A stretch of 64,000 bases of DNA, taken from contig JBEVJC010000034.1 of NCBI GenBank assembly GCA_040510375.1, positions 1 through 64,000 of the forward strand. The letters are read 5' to 3'. This document shows positions 62,290-64,000 of the stretch, in pieces. The stretch's first letter is position 1. Every line of letters starts with the position of its first letter. Both the position numbers and the translations under genes were made by a program. This stretch comes from JBEVJC01 sp040510375. Lineage in GTDB: Bacteria > Bacteroidota > Bacteroidia > Chitinophagales > Chitinophagaceae. Below the pieces are notes generated by a model. That model did not search any database. It was given only the letters and a program-made list of their open reading frames with translations, and was not told where the DNA came from.

Positions 62290-62826
62290 TCAGTTCTCAG
62301 TCGTGATACGGAAAGGGTGTTTTTCCGGTCTCCATGTTGTCCTGCCCGGCAGGAGTCCCGATCCCGCCAGCATTGCATATACCAGGAAACCGATTAATCC
62401 TCCTGTTGTGTTGAGCAGCAGGTCATCCACATCAAAAACTCCCCGGCCAGTATAGTATTGGGTAAGTTCAAAAAAAAGACTGATTGCAAAAACAAGTAGC
62501 AAGGTTTTCCAGGCTTTGCCTGAACGGAATAATAACAGGGGAAATAAAAAACCAAGCGGAACAAAACCGAGGATATTGCCTCCGATATTCAGATACATGT
62601 ATCTGCGGCTCACAGGATGCTGGTTGAACCGACGGATAGTGGCGAATAATTGGAGGTTAACCTGTTGGTAGTTGCTCCTTTCCCAATTTTTTGCTGTTCT
62701 TTCTGACAGGGGATGTTTGCTGCGGGCCGGTGCCTGTTTAAATAAGATATACTTCGTGAGTGTGGCGAGGCTGATCACAAGCAGGATGCAGATGAATATT
62801 TTATAAAGAAGTTTATCGAGGCGCAT
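62290..62826 (-). CDS. VanZ family membrane protein
   Basis: A 178-residue protein with four hydrophobic helices in the VanZ layout: an N-terminal helix (about 11-28), then LNIGGNILGFVPLGFLFPLL, LLLVFAISLFFELTQYYTGRGVFDVDDLLLNTTGGLIGFLVY. The DVDDLLLNTTGG segment is the signature of the family. VanZ proteins are linked in some species to glycopeptide tolerance or polymer export, but most are uncharacterised. It is convergent with the receptor gene (31 bases) and divergent from the kinase at 62969. Confidence 0.9.
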   Translation of the reverse strand: MRLDKLLYKIFICILLVISLATLTKYILFKQAPARSKHPLSERTAKNWERSNYQQVNLQLFATIRRFNQHPVSRRYMYLNIGGNILGFVPLGFLFPLLLFRSGKAWKTLLLVFAISLFFELTQYYTGRGVFDVDDLLLNTTGGLIGFLVYAMLAGSGLLPGRTTWRPEKHPFRITTEN

Positions 62827-62902
62827 TTCTGAAGTATTTGATCTGATAAGTATGAAGAATCAGTCCGTAAATCTGGCTTTGTCCGCCAGGGAATACAAAT
62901 GG

Positions 62903-62939
62903 ATTCTGCCAACTGGCAGAATTTGTCTGCCAACCGGCA
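62903..62939. promoter_or_regulatory. Paired CTGCCAAC(T/C)GGCA sites before the LytS-type kinase
   Basis: CTGCCAACTGGCA (62906-62918) and CTGCCAACCGGCA (62927-62939) begin exactly 21 bases apart, two helical turns. The first lies in an 18-of-20 palindrome, ATTCTGCCAACTGGCAGAAT (62903-62922). They end 30 bases before the kinase start, as a cooperative operator would. Confidence 0.5.
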
Positions 62940-62968
62940 TACAGGCGGGTTTTGTGCTTGACTTAGAA

Positions 62969-64000
62969 ATGGTAGTTTTGACGGTGCGTAAAAAACTATT
63001 ATTATTTTTTTTGTGTTTTTTGGGTTTTTATTACCTGGTGCAACTTACCTATGATATGCCCAATATCGTCAATGGCCATTTGGGCTTTTTGCGATGGCCG
63101 TCTGGCGGTCGCTCCATTATCTCAGGCCTGACCGACCTTGGGATTTATTTCCTGTTTGCGCTGGTGCCCTATCAGATACTGTTTAAGTTTTTCCCACGTA
63201 AAAGAATTTTGGAAGCCATCGGGATTATTTTGCTTTGTCTGCCGTTGCTTTTTTTATTACGTTATGCGAGCGAAGAGTTATGGGTATTAAAATCCGGAAG
63301 GAATTCACAGGGGCCGGTCACTCGTTTACGTACCTATTTTACGGGGCATATTTTTTATATTATTCTTTATTCAGTTTATGGCATGACATTTTATTTTATC
63401 CGTTATGCCTATTATCGCGAATTGCAGCAGAAAGAACTGGAACTGCAGAACCGGGAGTCTGAATTATCGTTCCTGCGTTCGCAGATCAATCCCCACTTTT
63501 TATTTAACAGCCTGAATAATATTTATTCACTCGTGTATCTTAAATCGGAACATTCTCTTGAGGCGATAGCAGGGTTTTCGGAACTTCTCCGGTATATGTT
63601 ATATGATACCCTGCAGGACGTGCCATTGGAAAGGGAGGTGGATTATATCAGGAAATACATCGACCTGCAACAGTTAAGGTATGAATACCCTGTTAAAACT
63701 GACCTGCAGGTAAAGGGAAACCTGGAAGACGTTTTTATTCCGCCATTGCTGTTGATTCCATTTGTGGAAAATGCTTATAAACATGGAGTGGTCAGCGAAC
63801 AGGGCGATGGTATTGTTATCAGCATTGATGCGGGAAGCAGTGAGGTCCGGTTCTATTGCCAGAATAAAATATCGCGGGACAAGAAGGATCTTACCGGCGG
63901 CATTGGTCTGCGAAATCTGAGGCGACGCCTGCAACTGCTCTATCCCGGAAAACATCAGCTTGAAATTATGGATGGGCCTGTATACTTCATCGTAAAACTC
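62969..64000 (+). CDS. LytS-type sensor histidine kinase (3' end outside window)
   Basis: An open frame of 344 codons from the ATG at 62969 to the window edge with no stop. Four hydrophobic helices (about 10-30, 58-80, 86-105, 130-150) are followed by a coiled coil and the His_kinase domain: SFLRSQINPHFLFNSLNNIYSLVYLKS with His176, then an ATPase domain with PFVENAYKHGV and GGIGLRNLRRRLQLLYP. These kinases typically pair with LytTR response regulators, which should lie just to the right. The signal is unknown. Paired dyads precede the start. GC and codon use look like the neighbours. Confidence 0.95.
   Translation, partial: MVVLTVRKKLLLFFLCFLGFYYLVQLTYDMPNIVNGHLGFLRWPSGGRSIISGLTDLGIYFLFALVPYQILFKFFPRKRILEAIGIILLCLPLLFLLRYASEELWVLKSGRNSQGPVTRLRTYFTGHIFYIILYSVYGMTFYFIRYAYYRELQQKELELQNRESELSFLRSQINPHFLFNSLNNIYSLVYLKSEHSLEAIAGFSELLRYMLYDTLQDVPLEREVDYIRKYIDLQQLRYEYPVKTDLQVKGNLEDVFIPPLLLIPFVENAYKHGVVSEQGDGIVISIDAGSSEVRFYCQNKISRDKKDLTGGIGLRNLRRRLQLLYPGKHQLEIMDGPVYFIVKL

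Noticed and set aside
1..64000. CRISPR arrays, tRNA/rRNA genes, IS elements, prophage
   Set aside because: No direct-repeat array, no cloverleaf or rRNA-like sequence and no transposase or phage gene was found on reading both strands.

Overview
The window looks like chromosomal DNA of a Bacteroidota bacterium, most likely Chitinophagaceae. This rests on the lipoprotein-style RND efflux set, an outer-membrane beta-barrel receptor with a carboxypeptidase-like regulatory domain, two-component propeller kinases (one a full hybrid with an AraC output domain), a DUF3127 protein, TAnnTTTG-type promoter boxes with few purine-rich ribosome sites, and moderate GC. No rRNA, tRNA, CRISPR array, transposase or phage gene was found. 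Fifty-one protein genes are well or reasonably supported, one small gene is tentative, and both window edges cut a gene.

Region by region. 1-8.1 kb: 3' part of an MBOAT acyltransferase, a DUF3127 protein, an SGNH hydrolase, sigma-54 (rpoN), a small secreted protein, a family-10-like glycosyl hydrolase, a MarR regulator with a palindromic operator candidate, and a DinB-like/radical SAM-SPASM pair. 8.1-10.1 kb: a possible small transcription unit and a MATE exporter. 10.5-17.6 kb: a signalling island of two NarX-type PAS kinases, one LuxR-type response regulator and two receiver-only proteins, with repeated dyads in the spacers. 17.7-21.6 kb: an HTH protein, an ECF sigma factor, a secreted protein, a YdjC/ChbG-like deacetylase and an unknown protein. 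21.7-30.5 kb: TetR regulator, RND adaptor, pump and outer-membrane factor, then a DUF2911 lipoprotein and a cytochrome c. 30.6-37.6 kb: a membrane-inserted patatin, an OmpR-type response regulator/HAMP kinase pair, a cytoplasmic DsbA-like protein, a sulfite-oxidase-fold protein and two overlapping nucleotidyltransferase genes. 37.7-47.3 kb: a double thioredoxin-fold protein, an MBL hydrolase, a 1359-residue hybrid kinase, a RidA-like lipoprotein, an APC permease and a YitT protein. 47.4-54.6 kb: an apparent four-gene signalling operon (propeller kinase, TPR kinase, lone receiver, receiver-cyclase). 54.6-57.3 kb: a stress cluster of alpha/beta hydrolase, bicupin and Dps. 57.6-64 kb: an unknown lipoprotein, an AraC-type membrane regulator, the beta-barrel receptor, VanZ, and a LytS-type kinase running off the right edge.

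The dominant theme is signal transduction: seven histidine kinases, six separate receiver proteins and one nucleotide cyclase in 64 kb. The most unusual items are the 47.4-54.6 kb kinase-to-cyclase operon, whose two kinases share near-identical catalytic cores; the two receiver-only proteins preceded by matching 18-bp dyads; the overlapping nucleotidyltransferases; the patatin with a membrane hairpin between its catalytic residues; and a TetR operator that recurs before the pump operon. All functions are inferred from motifs and context, and no database search was run.
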